Counted from the stretch's first letter, positions 25,001 to 34,261 are shown. The stretch is DNA of 64,000 nucleotides from Urechidicola croceus (GCF_001761325.1 NZ_CP017478.1:2377501-2441500), one strand, 5' to 3'. Numbers and translations: made by a program. Notes: generated by a model from the letters alone, not told the origin.

Positions 25001-27649
25001 ACAGCCTATTTTTATAAGAATTGGTGGAAACGACCAACCAATGGTCCTGAAAGTGCTAAAATGCTGATTTTTTCTTCTGATAAAGATAAATATGATGTTG
25101 GAGAAACTGCACGAATTACATTTCCATCAGGAACAGAAGGAAGAGCGTTAGTTAGTATTGAAAATGGAACCGAAGTAATCAGTAAACAATGGAAAACAAC
25201 TCAAAAAGGAGAAACAACAGTTGATATTCCAATAACTGCTGAAATGGCGCCAAATGTGTTTGTAAATATTTCATTATTACAACCTCACGCATCAACAGCC
25301 AATGATTTACCGATTCGATTGTATGGTATTATTCCGTTGTTAGTTGAAAATCCTGAAACAAGATTAGAACCACAAATTTCGATGCCGAAAACTTTGCGCC
25401 CTGAAGAAAATTTCACTGTAAAAGTAAGTGAGAAAAATGGTAAACGAATGACCTATACTTTAGCAATTGTTGATGATGGTTTACTTGACTTAACAAGATT
25501 TAAAACACCAAATGTGTGGAATGAGTTTTATAAACGCGAAGCATTAGGAGTTAAAACTTGGGATATATACGATGATGTTATAGGGGCTTATGGTGGAAGT
25601 ATTGAGCAAGTTTTTGCGATAGGAGGAGATGAAGATGCAGGTGCAGGAAAAAAGAAGAAAGCCAACAGATTTAAACCTGTAGTTACCTATTTAGGACCGT
25701 TTGTACTTCAAGGAAATCAGACAAAATCACACACGATTAAAATGCCAAAATATATTGGTTCTGTTCGCACGATGGTAATTGCAGGAGACAATACCAAAGA
25801 GGCTTATGGAAGTGTTCAAGAAACAACACCAGTTAAAAAGCCACTGATGGTATTGGCAAGTTTACCACGTAAATTAAGTCCAGGAGAAAAAGTGACACTT
25901 CCAGTAACAGTTTTTGCGATGGAAGACAAGGTAAAAAACGCTACGATTAGTTTGAAATTGGATGATAAAATCAAAATAATAGGTAATAAAACACAGTCAG
26001 TTTCATTTGCAAAACCAGATGAAAAAATGGTGTATTTTGAGTTAGATGTTTCAGATGCAAAAGGAATTTCGAAGGTAGAAGTTATAGCATCAGGAAGTGG
26101 AGAAAAATCATCTTATGAAGTAGAATTGGACGTTGTAAACCCGAATCCGTATTCGAATAAAGTTATCAATAATACTTTAGATGCTAAGTCTACAAAAACA
26201 ATTGATTTTACAACTTTTGGTGTTGATGGAACGAACAGCGCTACAGTTGAGTTTTCAACGTTACCTCCAATGGATTTCACTGGACGATTACAATATTTAA
26301 TTCGTTATCCTCACGGTTGTGTAGAGCAGACGACTTCAAGTGTATTTCCACAATTGTATTTATCAGATATTTTTGATTTAACTACTGATAAAAAGCAAGA
26401 AATGCAGGAAAACGTTAAAAAAGGAATTGAAAAACTAGGACATTTTCAAACACCAAGTGGCGGATTGAGTTATTGGAGAGGACAAAATACAGCGAATGAT
26501 TGGGGAACAAGTTATGCAGGTCATTTTATGATTGAAGCACAGAAAAAAGGATTTGTTTTACCATTGACTTTTATGACCAATTGGTTACGTTACCAACAAG
26601 AAGCAGCACGTAATTGGCGTCCGAGATATAATCAATACAACGCTGATGTTGCACAAGCCTATAGATTGTATACGTTGGCATTAGCAGGACATCCTGATTT
26701 GGCTTCAATGAATAGATTGAGAGAATTTAATGAGTTGTCTAATACCGCAAAATGGAGATTGGCTGGCGCCTATGCTTTGGCAGGACAAAAAGAGGCTTCG
26801 CAAAAAGTAGCAAGTACAGCAAATATTGATTTTAAGTCAAGCAAATATGATTATCACAATTATGGATCGGTAGATAGAAATAGAGCAATGGCTTTGGAAA
26901 CTATGTTGTTAACTGGCGACAATAAATCTAGAGAAATAGCAGAATCTATAGCAAAAGATTTATCTTCAAGAAATTGGATGAGTACACAAACAACTGCGTA
27001 TAGTTTATTGGCTATGGCAAAAATGGTAGATGTCAATGGAGGAAAAACGATCAAACTGAAGTATGAAATTAATGGTGAAACAGGAAATATCAATACTCCA
27101 AAAGCAGTTTCTCAGCGAGATTTGACAATCAAAAAAGGAACAAACCAATTAACGATTTCTAATGAGTTGGAAAATACAGTTTATGTACGTGTTGTAAATT
27201 CTGGAAAATTACCATTAGGACAAGAAATTGCTGAAAAGCGAAATCTTGGAATTACAGTGGTTTATAAAGATTCAAAAGGAGATAAAATTGATGTTTCAAA
27301 ATTAACTCAAGGAACTGATTTTGTGGCCTCAGTTACGATTACAAATCTTAAAAATGAATATGTGAGTGATATTGCTTTAACCGAAATTTTTCCTTCAGGA
27401 TGGGAAATTGTAAACACTCGTTTTACAGATTTTGGTAGTAGTAAAACTCAAAGTAACTTTACTGATATTCGTGATGATAGAGTGAATTTTTATTTTGACT
27501 TAGGAAGCAATAAAACAAGAACTTTTGAAGTCAATTTGAACGCCTCTTATCTTGGAAAATATTATTTATACGGAATTCAAGCCGAAGCAATGTATGACAA
27601 TGATTATTTTGTTCGTACAAAAGGAGAATGGATTGAAGTTGTGAAATAA
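22073..27649 (+). CDS. Bacterial alpha-2-macroglobulin-like lipoprotein
   Basis: Bacterial alpha-2-macroglobulins trap invading proteases in the periplasm with a reactive thioester. This 1858-residue protein has a lipoprotein signal (LVLSVLVISCKK, Cys near 20), multiple MG-type beta domains (including the MG2 block GYIYGERGVWRPGDTIHLTF) and the thioester region YPHGCVEQTTSSVF near residue 1415. It ends with a helical receptor-like domain and a CUB-like end. The start ATG at 22073 is chosen because the ORF upstream of it (to 21956) lies in a repeat. The next gene is penicillin-binding protein 1C, the common partner of this gene, which suggests a link to envelope damage. Confidence 0.93.
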   Translation: MRLSKALCMLVLSVLVISCKKDNPQESTDNLFKFKDYISQTTSGEISVASPIKIGLMKEVESWVPNQEVLEKIISISPSVKGTLFAENTRSIIFKPEENLKPNQEYEVTVNLSKMYPNVPSEFKTYTFKFKTIQQNFTINTENIQSYSKEWQYIQGHLRASDIISLEDVEQVLSATQKGKNLKIKWNSLAENSVYYDFKIDSIQRFEDDSEVEVKWNGNKINVDNKGASKFNIPGINNFSIVKLDVIQSPEQHLQINFSDPLKKQQNFNGLVSVENGQNLKYVVDGNILKVYPSNRIIGNVSVDVFQGIKSVDDYKLKTGFSQKITFEQLKPEVRLISNGVILPNSSDLKFNFEAVNLRAVDIKVIKIYEDNILQFLQENNLNNTNSYNIRRVGRRIANKTISLVKNDIESTGKWKAYAIDLSKMIQSDPGAIYRIELSYKKSYSMYTCNGSEAVTNTEDDYYDEYEDEYYYDENQDYTIEEVAELDEREEQYWDNLIYNYRNRRYYNWKDRDNPCKEAYYDNDNRIISANILGSNLGVIAKKGENKTYLFAVNDILTTQPVSGANVKIYNYQQQLISQTTTNNQGFANFDIDKNASFAIVTKGKNTTYVKIDDGHSLSMSKFDVSGQKLQKGLKGYIYGERGVWRPGDTIHLTFVLNDKSNPLPENHPIKMELTDAQGKLVYKNIQTNSTNGFTRFSIPTSDASPTGNWNSNVSVGGAKFYKSIKVETIKPNRLKINIDFPDEVLSSKNSIKGDLEVKWLHGAPAKNLKAEVKAKLIATNTAFPDYKGYIFNDPTRKFQSEEIVIFDGNVNADGIAKIDKKLNLKSKAPGMLKASFLTRAFENGGDFSMDVFTKNYAPYISFVGLKSPKARAYGSFYTDENVTFDVVTVDDKGKPIKRNGLEVEVYEIQWRWWWNSSYDDLSSYVGSQYHKPFKSLKLNTDSKGKATFNINVPDNDGGRYLIRIYDPKSGHATGRTAYFYKNWWKRPTNGPESAKMLIFSSDKDKYDVGETARITFPSGTEGRALVSIENGTEVISKQWKTTQKGETTVDIPITAEMAPNVFVNISLLQPHASTANDLPIRLYGIIPLLVENPETRLEPQISMPKTLRPEENFTVKVSEKNGKRMTYTLAIVDDGLLDLTRFKTPNVWNEFYKREALGVKTWDIYDDVIGAYGGSIEQVFAIGGDEDAGAGKKKKANRFKPVVTYLGPFVLQGNQTKSHTIKMPKYIGSVRTMVIAGDNTKEAYGSVQETTPVKKPLMVLASLPRKLSPGEKVTLPVTVFAMEDKVKNATISLKLDDKIKIIGNKTQSVSFAKPDEKMVYFELDVSDAKGISKVEVIASGSGEKSSYEVELDVVNPNPYSNKVINNTLDAKSTKTIDFTTFGVDGTNSATVEFSTLPPMDFTGRLQYLIRYPHGCVEQTTSSVFPQLYLSDIFDLTTDKKQEMQENVKKGIEKLGHFQTPSGGLSYWRGQNTANDWGTSYAGHFMIEAQKKGFVLPLTFMTNWLRYQQEAARNWRPRYNQYNADVAQAYRLYTLALAGHPDLASMNRLREFNELSNTAKWRLAGAYALAGQKEASQKVASTANIDFKSSKYDYHNYGSVDRNRAMALETMLLTGDNKSREIAESIAKDLSSRNWMSTQTTAYSLLAMAKMVDVNGGKTIKLKYEINGETGNINTPKAVSQRDLTIKKGTNQLTISNELENTVYVRVVNSGKLPLGQEIAEKRNLGITVVYKDSKGDKIDVSKLTQGTDFVASVTITNLKNEYVSDIALTEIFPSGWEIVNTRFTDFGSSKTQSNFTDIRDDRVNFYFDLGSNKTRTFEVNLNASYLGKYYLYGIQAEAMYDNDYFVRTKGEWIEVVK

Positions 27650-27653
27650 AAAA

Positions 27654-27724
27654 CGTCATTCTGAATTTATTTCAGAATCACAGAGTACTATTTTATGAGA
27701 AACTGAAACAAGTTCAGTTTGACG
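27654..27724. repeat. Intergenic inverted repeat, CTGAA/TTCAG type
   Basis: Arms of 26 bases: 27654-27679 (CGTCATTCTGAATTTATTTC onward) and 27699-27724. Their reverse complement agrees at about 20 of 26 positions (CGTCAAACTGAACTTGTTTC onward). It is separate from the next repeat. Confidence 0.65.
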
Positions 27725-27747
27725 AAAAATGAAAAACAATAAAGAAT

Positions 27748-27813
27748 GTCATTCCTGCGAAGGCAGGAATCTATAACTCCCCTTTTTTGGATTCCTGCCT
27801 TTGCAGGAATGAC
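27748..27813. repeat. Intergenic inverted repeat, CATTCCTGC type
   Basis: Arms of 24 bases, 27748-27771 (GTCATTCCTGCGAAGGCAGG onward) and 27790-27813, differ at only one of 24 positions when one is reverse complemented, and a loop of 18 bases separates them. Each arm also contains its own smaller palindrome (CCTGC...GCAGG). The right arm would encode the first residues of an over-long version of the next gene. Confidence 0.8.
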
Positions 27814-27834
27814 AAGTGGGAAAAAAGAAGTGTT

Positions 27835-30189
27835 TTGGTAATAAAAAAAAGGAACATAATACAAAAACATAAAATCAAAAGTATTATAATACTGATGCTT
27901 TTGATTTGGTATTATTTTTCTTTGCCAAAAGAACTCTTTAGCACACCAACTTCTACTGTTCTTGAAAGTGTTGAAGGAGATTTATTGGGAGCAAAAATTG
28001 CTTCTGACGGTCAATGGCGTTTTCCTAAAAGAGATAGTATTCCAGATAAATTTAAACAATGTATTATTCAATTTGAAGATGCTTATTTTTATAAACATCC
28101 TGGATTTAATCCAGTTTCAATTGCAAAGGCATTGAAGGAAAATATCAATTCTAGAGAAGTTAAAAGAGGAGGAAGTACATTGACCCAACAAGTGATTCGT
28201 TTATCCAGAAAGGGACAAAAACGAACTTATTTTGAGAAATTGATTGAGTTGATTCTTGCTACAAGATTGGAATTACGTTCATCAAAAAATGAAATTTTAG
28301 GTTATTACGCTTCAAATGCTCCTTTTGGCGGAAATGTTGTCGGAATTGAAGCCGCTTCTTGGCGATATTTTGGTAGAACAAGTCATGAACTTTCTTGGGC
28401 AGAAACTGCAACATTAGCAGTTTTACCAAATGCACCAAGTTTGATTTATCCGGGAAAAAATCAACAACGATTATTAGAAAAAAGAAATCGATTGTTAAAG
28501 AAATTGAATAACGAAGGAATCATTGACGAGTTGACGTACAAATTATCTATTACAGAAACGTTACCTCAAAAGCCATATAGATTACCCCAAATTGCGCCTC
28601 ACTTATTAGAAAAATCGACAAGAAAATATAAAGGTAAGTATGTAAAATCGAGTGTAAAGAAACATTTACAAGAACAAACAAATACGATTGTAAAAAATCA
28701 TTACAATGAGTTGAAACAAAATCAAATTCACAATATTTCAGTGTTGATATTAGATGTAAAAACTCGAAAAGTATTGAGTTACGTCGGTAATTCACCCACA
28801 GATTTAGAACACCAAAAAGATGTTGATATTATTGATAAACCTAGAAGCACAGGAAGTATTTTAAAACCGTTTTTATATAGTGCAATGTTGGATGCTGGAG
28901 AAATTTTACCTAACACCTTGGTTGCTGATGTTCCAACACAAATTGCAAGTTACAACCCTCAAAATTTTAACCAAGAATATGACGGAGCAGTGTTTGCAAG
29001 TAATGCTTTATCACGATCTTTAAATGTTCCTGCAGTGCGAATGTTACAAGATTTTGGTTTAGATAGATTTCATCATTATTTAAAAGAATTGAATTTGAAA
29101 GATATAAAATACAATGCCAATCATTATGGATTATCACTCATTTTAGGCGGTGCCGAAAGCAATTTATGGGATTTATGTAAATCCTATGCCTCTATGAGTT
29201 CTACGGTAAATCATTATGATAAATTTTATGGAAAATACTATGAAAATGAATTTTTAGAACCTTCTTTTTTAGCCGATTTTGAGCCAGATTTTGGCAAATC
29301 ATCTACTGAAAAAACAATTTTTGATGCAGGATCAATTTACATGACTTTAGAAGCAATGAAAAACGTAAATCGACCTGAAAGTGAAGAAAATTGGGAGTTT
29401 TTTGATTCATCAAAACAAATTGCTTGGAAAACAGGAACTAGTTTTGGTTTTAGAGACGCTTGGGCAATAGGAACGACTAAAGATTATGTGGTTGGAGTTT
29501 GGGTTGGAAATGCCGATGGAGAAGGAAGACCAGGACTTGTAGGAGTTGCAACTGCAGCACCAATTTTATTTGAAGTATTCGATGTATTACCACAAAGTGA
29601 TTGGTTTGACAAGCCTTTTGATGAATTGGCTGAGGTAGAAATTTGTACAAAAAGTGGTTACAGAGCATCAGAAATATGTGAAGAAAAAGAAAAACAACTA
29701 GTTCAAGTTTCAGGATTAAAAACCAAACCTTGTCCATATCATTTTTGGGTGCATTTAGATAGAAATGAACAAAATCAAGTAAATAGTTCATGTGTTCCAT
29801 TGAATGAAATGACACATAAAAGTTGGTTTGTTTTGCCGCCTTTACAAGAGTATTATTATCAGCAAAAAAATCCTGTTTATAAGGTTTTACCATCATTTAG
29901 AAATGATTGTATTGGTGAGAATTCACAACCAATGGACTTCATCTATCCCAAAGAATCATCTACAGTGTTTTTACCTAAAGATTTTGATGGTGAAAAAAGT
30001 GAATTAGTATTAAAAATTACACATTCAACTTCTGAAGTAAAAGTATTTTGGTATATAGATGAAAAATTCATAGGTACTTCTCAAACAATTCATGAAATGT
30101 TAGTTAATCCTACTTTAGGGAAACATAAAATAACTGTTGTAGATGAATTAGGTCTGGAAATGAGTAGAGTTGTGGAAATTAAAGAATAA
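27835..30189 (+). CDS. pbpC: Penicillin-binding protein 1C (bifunctional)
   Basis: PBP1C is a peptidoglycan glycosyltransferase/transpeptidase. The transglycosylase domain has EDAYFYKHPGFNPVSIAKAL and RGGSTLTQQVIR (GT51 motifs). The penicillin-binding domain has STGSILKPF (SxxK serine), SRSLN (SxN) and WKTGTSFGFRDAW (KTG). The last ~85 residues are the BiPBP C-terminal domain found in PBP1C. One membrane helix sits at the N-terminus (about residues 16-34). The start is uncertain: no ATG is well placed. TTG at 27835 gives 784 residues, with a basic cytoplasmic stretch before the membrane helix, while the longer reading would start inside the preceding repeat. It follows the A2M gene, its usual neighbour. 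Confidence 0.9.
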   Translation: MVIKKRNIIQKHKIKSIIILMLLIWYYFSLPKELFSTPTSTVLESVEGDLLGAKIASDGQWRFPKRDSIPDKFKQCIIQFEDAYFYKHPGFNPVSIAKALKENINSREVKRGGSTLTQQVIRLSRKGQKRTYFEKLIELILATRLELRSSKNEILGYYASNAPFGGNVVGIEAASWRYFGRTSHELSWAETATLAVLPNAPSLIYPGKNQQRLLEKRNRLLKKLNNEGIIDELTYKLSITETLPQKPYRLPQIAPHLLEKSTRKYKGKYVKSSVKKHLQEQTNTIVKNHYNELKQNQIHNISVLILDVKTRKVLSYVGNSPTDLEHQKDVDIIDKPRSTGSILKPFLYSAMLDAGEILPNTLVADVPTQIASYNPQNFNQEYDGAVFASNALSRSLNVPAVRMLQDFGLDRFHHYLKELNLKDIKYNANHYGLSLILGGAESNLWDLCKSYASMSSTVNHYDKFYGKYYENEFLEPSFLADFEPDFGKSSTEKTIFDAGSIYMTLEAMKNVNRPESEENWEFFDSSKQIAWKTGTSFGFRDAWAIGTTKDYVVGVWVGNADGEGRPGLVGVATAAPILFEVFDVLPQSDWFDKPFDELAEVEICTKSGYRASEICEEKEKQLVQVSGLKTKPCPYHFWVHLDRNEQNQVNSSCVPLNEMTHKSWFVLPPLQEYYYQQKNPVYKVLPSFRNDCIGENSQPMDFIYPKESSTVFLPKDFDGEKSELVLKITHSTSEVKVFWYIDEKFIGTSQTIHEMLVNPTLGKHKITVVDELGLEMSRVVEIKE

Positions 30190-30261
30190 AGCAAAGTTTT
30201 GGAAATGAGAGCAAATATTGTATATTGCATACCTATAATCAACTAAAATTGACCCCTGAAT

Positions 30262-31002
30262 ATGTTAAAAATTGTTATTGTTGACGATGAAAATGACGCA
30301 TTAGAAGCACTAGAATGGAAATTGAATCGATACATTGAAAATGTTGAAGTAATAAAATGTAACTCACCTATTGAATCAATTGATATTATAAATAAAGAAC
30401 TTCCTGATGTTGTCTTTCTTGATATTCAAATGCCTGAAATGGATGGGTTTACACTTTTGGAAAATTTATCTAATAGAAAATTCAATCTTATTTTTACAAC
30501 AGCCCATGATGAATTTGCCTTGAAGGCAATAAAAGTTTCTGCAATAGATTATTTGTTAAAACCAGTTGATAAAGATGAACTTATAGAAGCTGTTGATAAG
30601 ATTCAAAAGGTTAAAAAAGGGGAATTGTTAGAAGACAAATTACAATTATTATTAGGAACTTTAGATGAAGCAAGTAATGATAAAATCAATATTTCTGCTG
30701 ACGGAAAAGTATATTTACTAGATAAAGATGAGGTTGTGATGTTGAAATCTGATAAAAGTTATACGACTATTTATTTAACAAATGAACAACAAATAGTAGT
30801 TTCAAAAACTTTAAAAGAAGTTGAGAAAAAATTTCAATTTCCACAATTTTTTAGAGTTCATAACTCCTATTTAATCAATTTAAATCATGTAAAAGAATAC
30901 CTAAAAGGTTTAGGAGGAGAATTGATTATGAGTAATGGTTTTACAGCAGCTATAAGTAGAAATAAAAAAGCAGAATTATTTAAAAAATTGTATTTAGACT
31001 AG
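30262..31002 (+). CDS. LytTR-family response regulator
   Basis: This 246-residue protein has an N-terminal receiver domain with the phosphoacceptor Asp54 in VVFLDIQMPEMDGF, the acidic pair DDE (near 8-10) and the conserved Lys in LLKPVDKDELI. The C-terminal half is a LytTR DNA-binding domain (FRVHNSYLINLNHVKEY, about residues 195-212). Such regulators bind paired short direct repeats in DNA. The two histidine kinases follow in the same orientation, nine bases and one short gap downstream, so the three form a likely signalling operon. Confidence 0.94.
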   Translation: MLKIVIVDDENDALEALEWKLNRYIENVEVIKCNSPIESIDIINKELPDVVFLDIQMPEMDGFTLLENLSNRKFNLIFTTAHDEFALKAIKVSAIDYLLKPVDKDELIEAVDKIQKVKKGELLEDKLQLLLGTLDEASNDKINISADGKVYLLDKDEVVMLKSDKSYTTIYLTNEQQIVVSKTLKEVEKKFQFPQFFRVHNSYLINLNHVKEYLKGLGGELIMSNGFTAAISRNKKAELFKKLYLD

Positions 31003-31011
31003 ACCACACGA

Positions 31012-32349
31012 ATGCTAACCGATTTTCATTCAGAAATTTATTCTTGGGTTCGTGGAGGACTCTTTGTTTTGGCAATTTATCATTTATTGATATATTTTCA
31101 AAATGATAGAAAGTTATATCTGTATTATAGTTTGTACTTACTCTGTACATTCATTTTTTTTTCAAAACATATTTTTCCCCAAGGAACTGTTGATGGGATA
31201 TATCAATATATTAACTTTTCTATACATTTTTTAGCATTTGCATCTTATCTTGTTTTTGGAAGATTAATTCTTGAGACAAAGAGTAGAATGCAAAAATTAG
31301 ATTCTTATATCAATATTTTTATAAAGACATTACTTGGTTTAGGAGGAATGTTCTTATTAGTCCAATTGTTATTTGGTTATCAATTTCAAATAAAAATGAT
31401 ATTGATAATTTGGCCAATACTTTCCATTTTTATGATTGTCGGACTTGTACTAACTTTAAAGATAAAATTACCTTCAGTAAGATATTTCTTTTTAGGGTCA
31501 ATAATTTACATTATTTCTACTAATATTAGTTTGTCACAGTTTCTATTTGGAAAGGAAGTTTTTTTAAAAAAAGGAATTGATCCGTTATTTTTTACATACG
31601 TAGGAGCCTTAATTCAGGCGATGGTTTTTGCATTTATTATTGGATTAAGTATAAAGCGAATAGAACAAAAAAATAAAAATGCCGAAGTAAGATTGGCATT
31701 TAAATATAAAGAATTAGAGGAATTAAAAATGACAGCACTGCAAAGTCAAATGAATCCTCATTTTTTATTTAATTCATTAAACTCAATTAATAATTTTGTT
31801 TTAAAAAGCGAGGTAGAAAAAGCTTCTGATTATATAACTAAATTTTCAAGATTAATTCGAGTTATACTTAAGAGTTCATCAAGTCTTACTATTCCTTTTT
31901 CAGAAGAATTAGGAATTTTATCTCTATATGTAAAATTAGAGCAGATGAGAATTAATGGAGGTTTTGAATATATTGTTAATATTGATAAAGGGATTAAATT
32001 AGAAGAAATAAAAGTTCCGCCATTATTTTTACAACCTTTTTTAGAAAACTCTATTTGGCATGGTTTGACTCATGTTGAAGGAGAAAAGAGAATTTCATTG
32101 ACAATAAAAAAAGAGGAGGATAATATACGGTGTATTATAGTAGATAACGGTATTGGTATTAACAAAGCTAGAGAAGAAGCCCACAAAAAAATAAGTAGAA
32201 GGAAATTTTTTGGAACTCAAGCCACAGAGAACCGTATAAGGTTACTATATAGAAATTCAAATGTTATTATAAACGTAAATGATATTTCAAAGGACACCAA
32301 CACAGGGACTAAAGTAGAAATTGTATTTCCGCATATTATAAAGGGTTAA
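31012..32349 (+). CDS. LytS-type sensor histidine kinase, copy 1
   Basis: This 445-residue kinase has an N-terminal membrane domain of about seven helices (to about residue 215), then a histidine kinase domain with the phosphorylated His250 in QSQMNPHFLFNSLNSINNFV. The ATP-binding domain contains FLQPFLENSIWHGL (N box) and IIVDNGIGI (G1-like box). It resembles other membrane-embedded LytS-type kinases with a 7TM input. It should phosphorylate the LytTR regulator upstream. The next gene is a tandem paralogue of exactly equal length, with His at the same position. Confidence 0.92.
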   Translation: MLTDFHSEIYSWVRGGLFVLAIYHLLIYFQNDRKLYLYYSLYLLCTFIFFSKHIFPQGTVDGIYQYINFSIHFLAFASYLVFGRLILETKSRMQKLDSYINIFIKTLLGLGGMFLLVQLLFGYQFQIKMILIIWPILSIFMIVGLVLTLKIKLPSVRYFFLGSIIYIISTNISLSQFLFGKEVFLKKGIDPLFFTYVGALIQAMVFAFIIGLSIKRIEQKNKNAEVRLAFKYKELEELKMTALQSQMNPHFLFNSLNSINNFVLKSEVEKASDYITKFSRLIRVILKSSSSLTIPFSEELGILSLYVKLEQMRINGGFEYIVNIDKGIKLEEIKVPPLFLQPFLENSIWHGLTHVEGEKRISLTIKKEEDNIRCIIVDNGIGINKAREEAHKKISRRKFFGTQATENRIRLLYRNSNVIINVNDISKDTNTGTKVEIVFPHIIKG

Positions 32350-32415
32350 AATAAAACACAAGCAATCCTTAATAGTTATATATATTTATATAAATTGCAT
32401 TGAAATGAATAAACT

Positions 32416-33753
32416 ATGTTTACAGATTTTGATGCTGAATTATACTCATGGGTTAGAGGAGGACTCCTTCTCTTAGCAGTTTATCATATATTGATATATT
32501 TTCAAAATCAAAAAAAACTATACTTATTTTACGGTTTATACTTATTAGGTATTTTTATTTATTATGCCAAACATCTTTTTCCTTTAGAATTAGGAGAGAG
32601 TATATACCATTACATCAATTTTCCGATTCATTTTTTATCCTTTGCCTCTTTTTTTACTTTTGTAAGGGTTTTACTTGATATGAAGGTAAAGTTACCGAAA
32701 TGGGATACTTATTTCAATATTGGAGTAAAAGCTTTGATTTGGACTGCGCTATTATTTCTTTTAATACAATTTACACTAGGGTATCAATATCAAGTCATGC
32801 TTATAAAGTTTGTCGCTCCATTTTTATCCATATTAGTTATCGTTGCTCTTTTTAAAATATTAGCAATAAAAATACCAATGGCTAAATATCTTTTTATTGG
32901 AGCAATAAGTTATATTCTTTTAAACAACATTACTTTACTTCAAGAATTTTTAGGGAAAGATTTTTTTCTTAATTTAGGAGTTGAGCCGTTGTTTTTTTCA
33001 TATTTAGGCGCTTCAATTCAAGCTGTAATATTCACTTTAATTATTGCATCGAGGATAAAAGTGATTGAAGAAACTAATAAAAATGCTGAAGTTAAATTGG
33101 CGTTTAAATTTAAGGAGTTGGAAGAATTAAAAATGACAGCATTACAAAGTCAAATGAATCCACATTTTTTATTTAATTCATTAAATTCAATTAATAATTT
33201 TGTTCTAAAAAACGATGTAGAAAAAGCATCCGATTATATAACTAAATTTTCTAGATTAATAAGAGTTATCCTTAAGAGCTCATCTAGTCTTACAATTCCT
33301 TTTTCTGATGAAATAGGAATACTTTCCTTATATGTAAAACTAGAACAAATGCGTATTACTGGAGGTTTTGAATATGTTGTCAATGTTGATGAGGAAATAA
33401 ATTTAGAGGCCGTTAAAGTGCCTCCGTTGTTTTTACAACCCTTTATTGAAAATTCAATTTGGCATGGTTTAGCTCAAATAAAAGGAGAAAAGAAAATATG
33501 TTTAAAAATTACTAAAGAAGAGGGCTCAATACGATGTGTAATTATTGATAATGGTATTGGAATTAATAAAGCTAAAAAAGAGACTCATAAGAAAATTAAT
33601 AGGAGAAAATTTTTTGGGACCAAAGCAACAGAGAATCGAATTCGATTGTTATATAAAAATTCAAATGTTGATGTTAATATTTTAGATATTTCCAATGAAA
33701 AAACTACAGGAACTAAAGTAGAGATTGTTTTTCCATATATAATAAAATTATAG
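32416..33753 (+). CDS. LytS-type sensor histidine kinase, copy 2
   Basis: This 445-residue protein is a tandem paralogue of the preceding kinase. The kinase half is nearly identical, with His250 in QSQMNPHFLFNSLNSINNFV, FLQPFIENSIWHGL and IIDNGIGI. The membrane half differs more, with conserved beginnings (LYSWVRGGLLLLAVYHILIY against IYSWVRGGLFVLAIYHLLIY). The pattern suggests a shared output and different input signals. A 66-base gap separates the genes, with no clear terminator. Both probably signal to the same LytTR regulator, but copy 2 could serve another partner. Confidence 0.92.
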   Translation: MFTDFDAELYSWVRGGLLLLAVYHILIYFQNQKKLYLFYGLYLLGIFIYYAKHLFPLELGESIYHYINFPIHFLSFASFFTFVRVLLDMKVKLPKWDTYFNIGVKALIWTALLFLLIQFTLGYQYQVMLIKFVAPFLSILVIVALFKILAIKIPMAKYLFIGAISYILLNNITLLQEFLGKDFFLNLGVEPLFFSYLGASIQAVIFTLIIASRIKVIEETNKNAEVKLAFKFKELEELKMTALQSQMNPHFLFNSLNSINNFVLKNDVEKASDYITKFSRLIRVILKSSSSLTIPFSDEIGILSLYVKLEQMRITGGFEYVVNVDEEINLEAVKVPPLFLQPFIENSIWHGLAQIKGEKKICLKITKEEGSIRCVIIDNGIGINKAKKETHKKINRRKFFGTKATENRIRLLYKNSNVDVNILDISNEKTTGTKVEIVFPYIIKL

Positions 33754-33838
33754 AATCCATTTATTTAATATTTTAGACCGTATGTTGTTTTTTTCAGAGC
33801 ACACATTTATTTAGCAAAATTATATCACTATCCTGTTG

Positions 33839-33846
33839 TACTTTTG
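33839..33846 (+). promoter_or_regulatory. -7 box before the small gene at 33875
   Basis: TACTTTTG matches TAnnTTTG exactly; no -33 TTG was seen at the usual distance. Confidence 0.45.
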
Positions 33847-33874
33847 TACTAGTAAAAATAGACTACTACAGTTT

Positions 33875-34153
33875 ATGTTCATAAATAATACGGCAGCAAT
33901 GACATTAATTTCTTTTATTTTCCCCACAGACAAGGATATTCTAAGGGATCTTAAAGAAGAGTCTCAAACTATAAATTTTATTGGAGAAGGAAGCATTTCA
34001 CAAAATGTTGAGGAGACTAAATTTTATAGAAATTTCAAATATAGATTTGATAAAGAAAACACGATAAGACAAGTTGTCTATTTTAAAAAAGGACTTATGT
34101 GGGAATTTAAACGTGTTATTTCAATTCAAAACAACGGCGAAATAGCAGGGTAA
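33875..34153 (+). CDS. Small hypothetical protein
   Basis: This protein of ~92 residues is not recognised. It is basic and aromatic-rich in the second half (YRNFKYRFDKENTIRQVVYF), with no signal peptide or cysteine motif. The start is unclear: a longer reading begins at 33836 inside the -7 box, the ATG at 33875 gives MFINNTAAMTLISFIFPTDK, and a later ATG is at 33899. It lies between the kinases and the tandem small RNA units. It may be a real gene, but the coding evidence is limited. Confidence 0.5.
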   Translation: MFINNTAAMTLISFIFPTDKDILRDLKEESQTINFIGEGSISQNVEETKFYRNFKYRFDKENTIRQVVYFKKGLMWEFKRVISIQNNGEIAG

Positions 34154-34210
34154 TACAAGGTGTTTAATTACCATTTGTTGTTCAATTTGAGTAGTTTACA
34201 GTTTTTTTAT

Positions 34211-34227
34211 TTCCGTTTTTTTTATTT
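34211..34227 (+). promoter_or_regulatory. Shared upstream element, copy 1
   Basis: TTCCGTTTTTTTTATTT lies 26 bases before the -7 box of small RNA unit 1. The same element, one T shorter, precedes unit 2 at 34389. Conservation between copies, where the sequence between element and -7 box is not conserved, suggests a regulatory or upstream promoter role. Confidence 0.5.
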
Positions 34228-34253
34228 CATGAATTAAACATAAATGATAACTA

Positions 34254-34261
34254 TATATTTG
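34254..34261 (+). promoter_or_regulatory. -7 box of small RNA unit 1
   Basis: TATATTTG, an exact TAnnTTTG match, lies directly before the conserved transcript core; the second copy is at 34431-34438. Confidence 0.7.
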
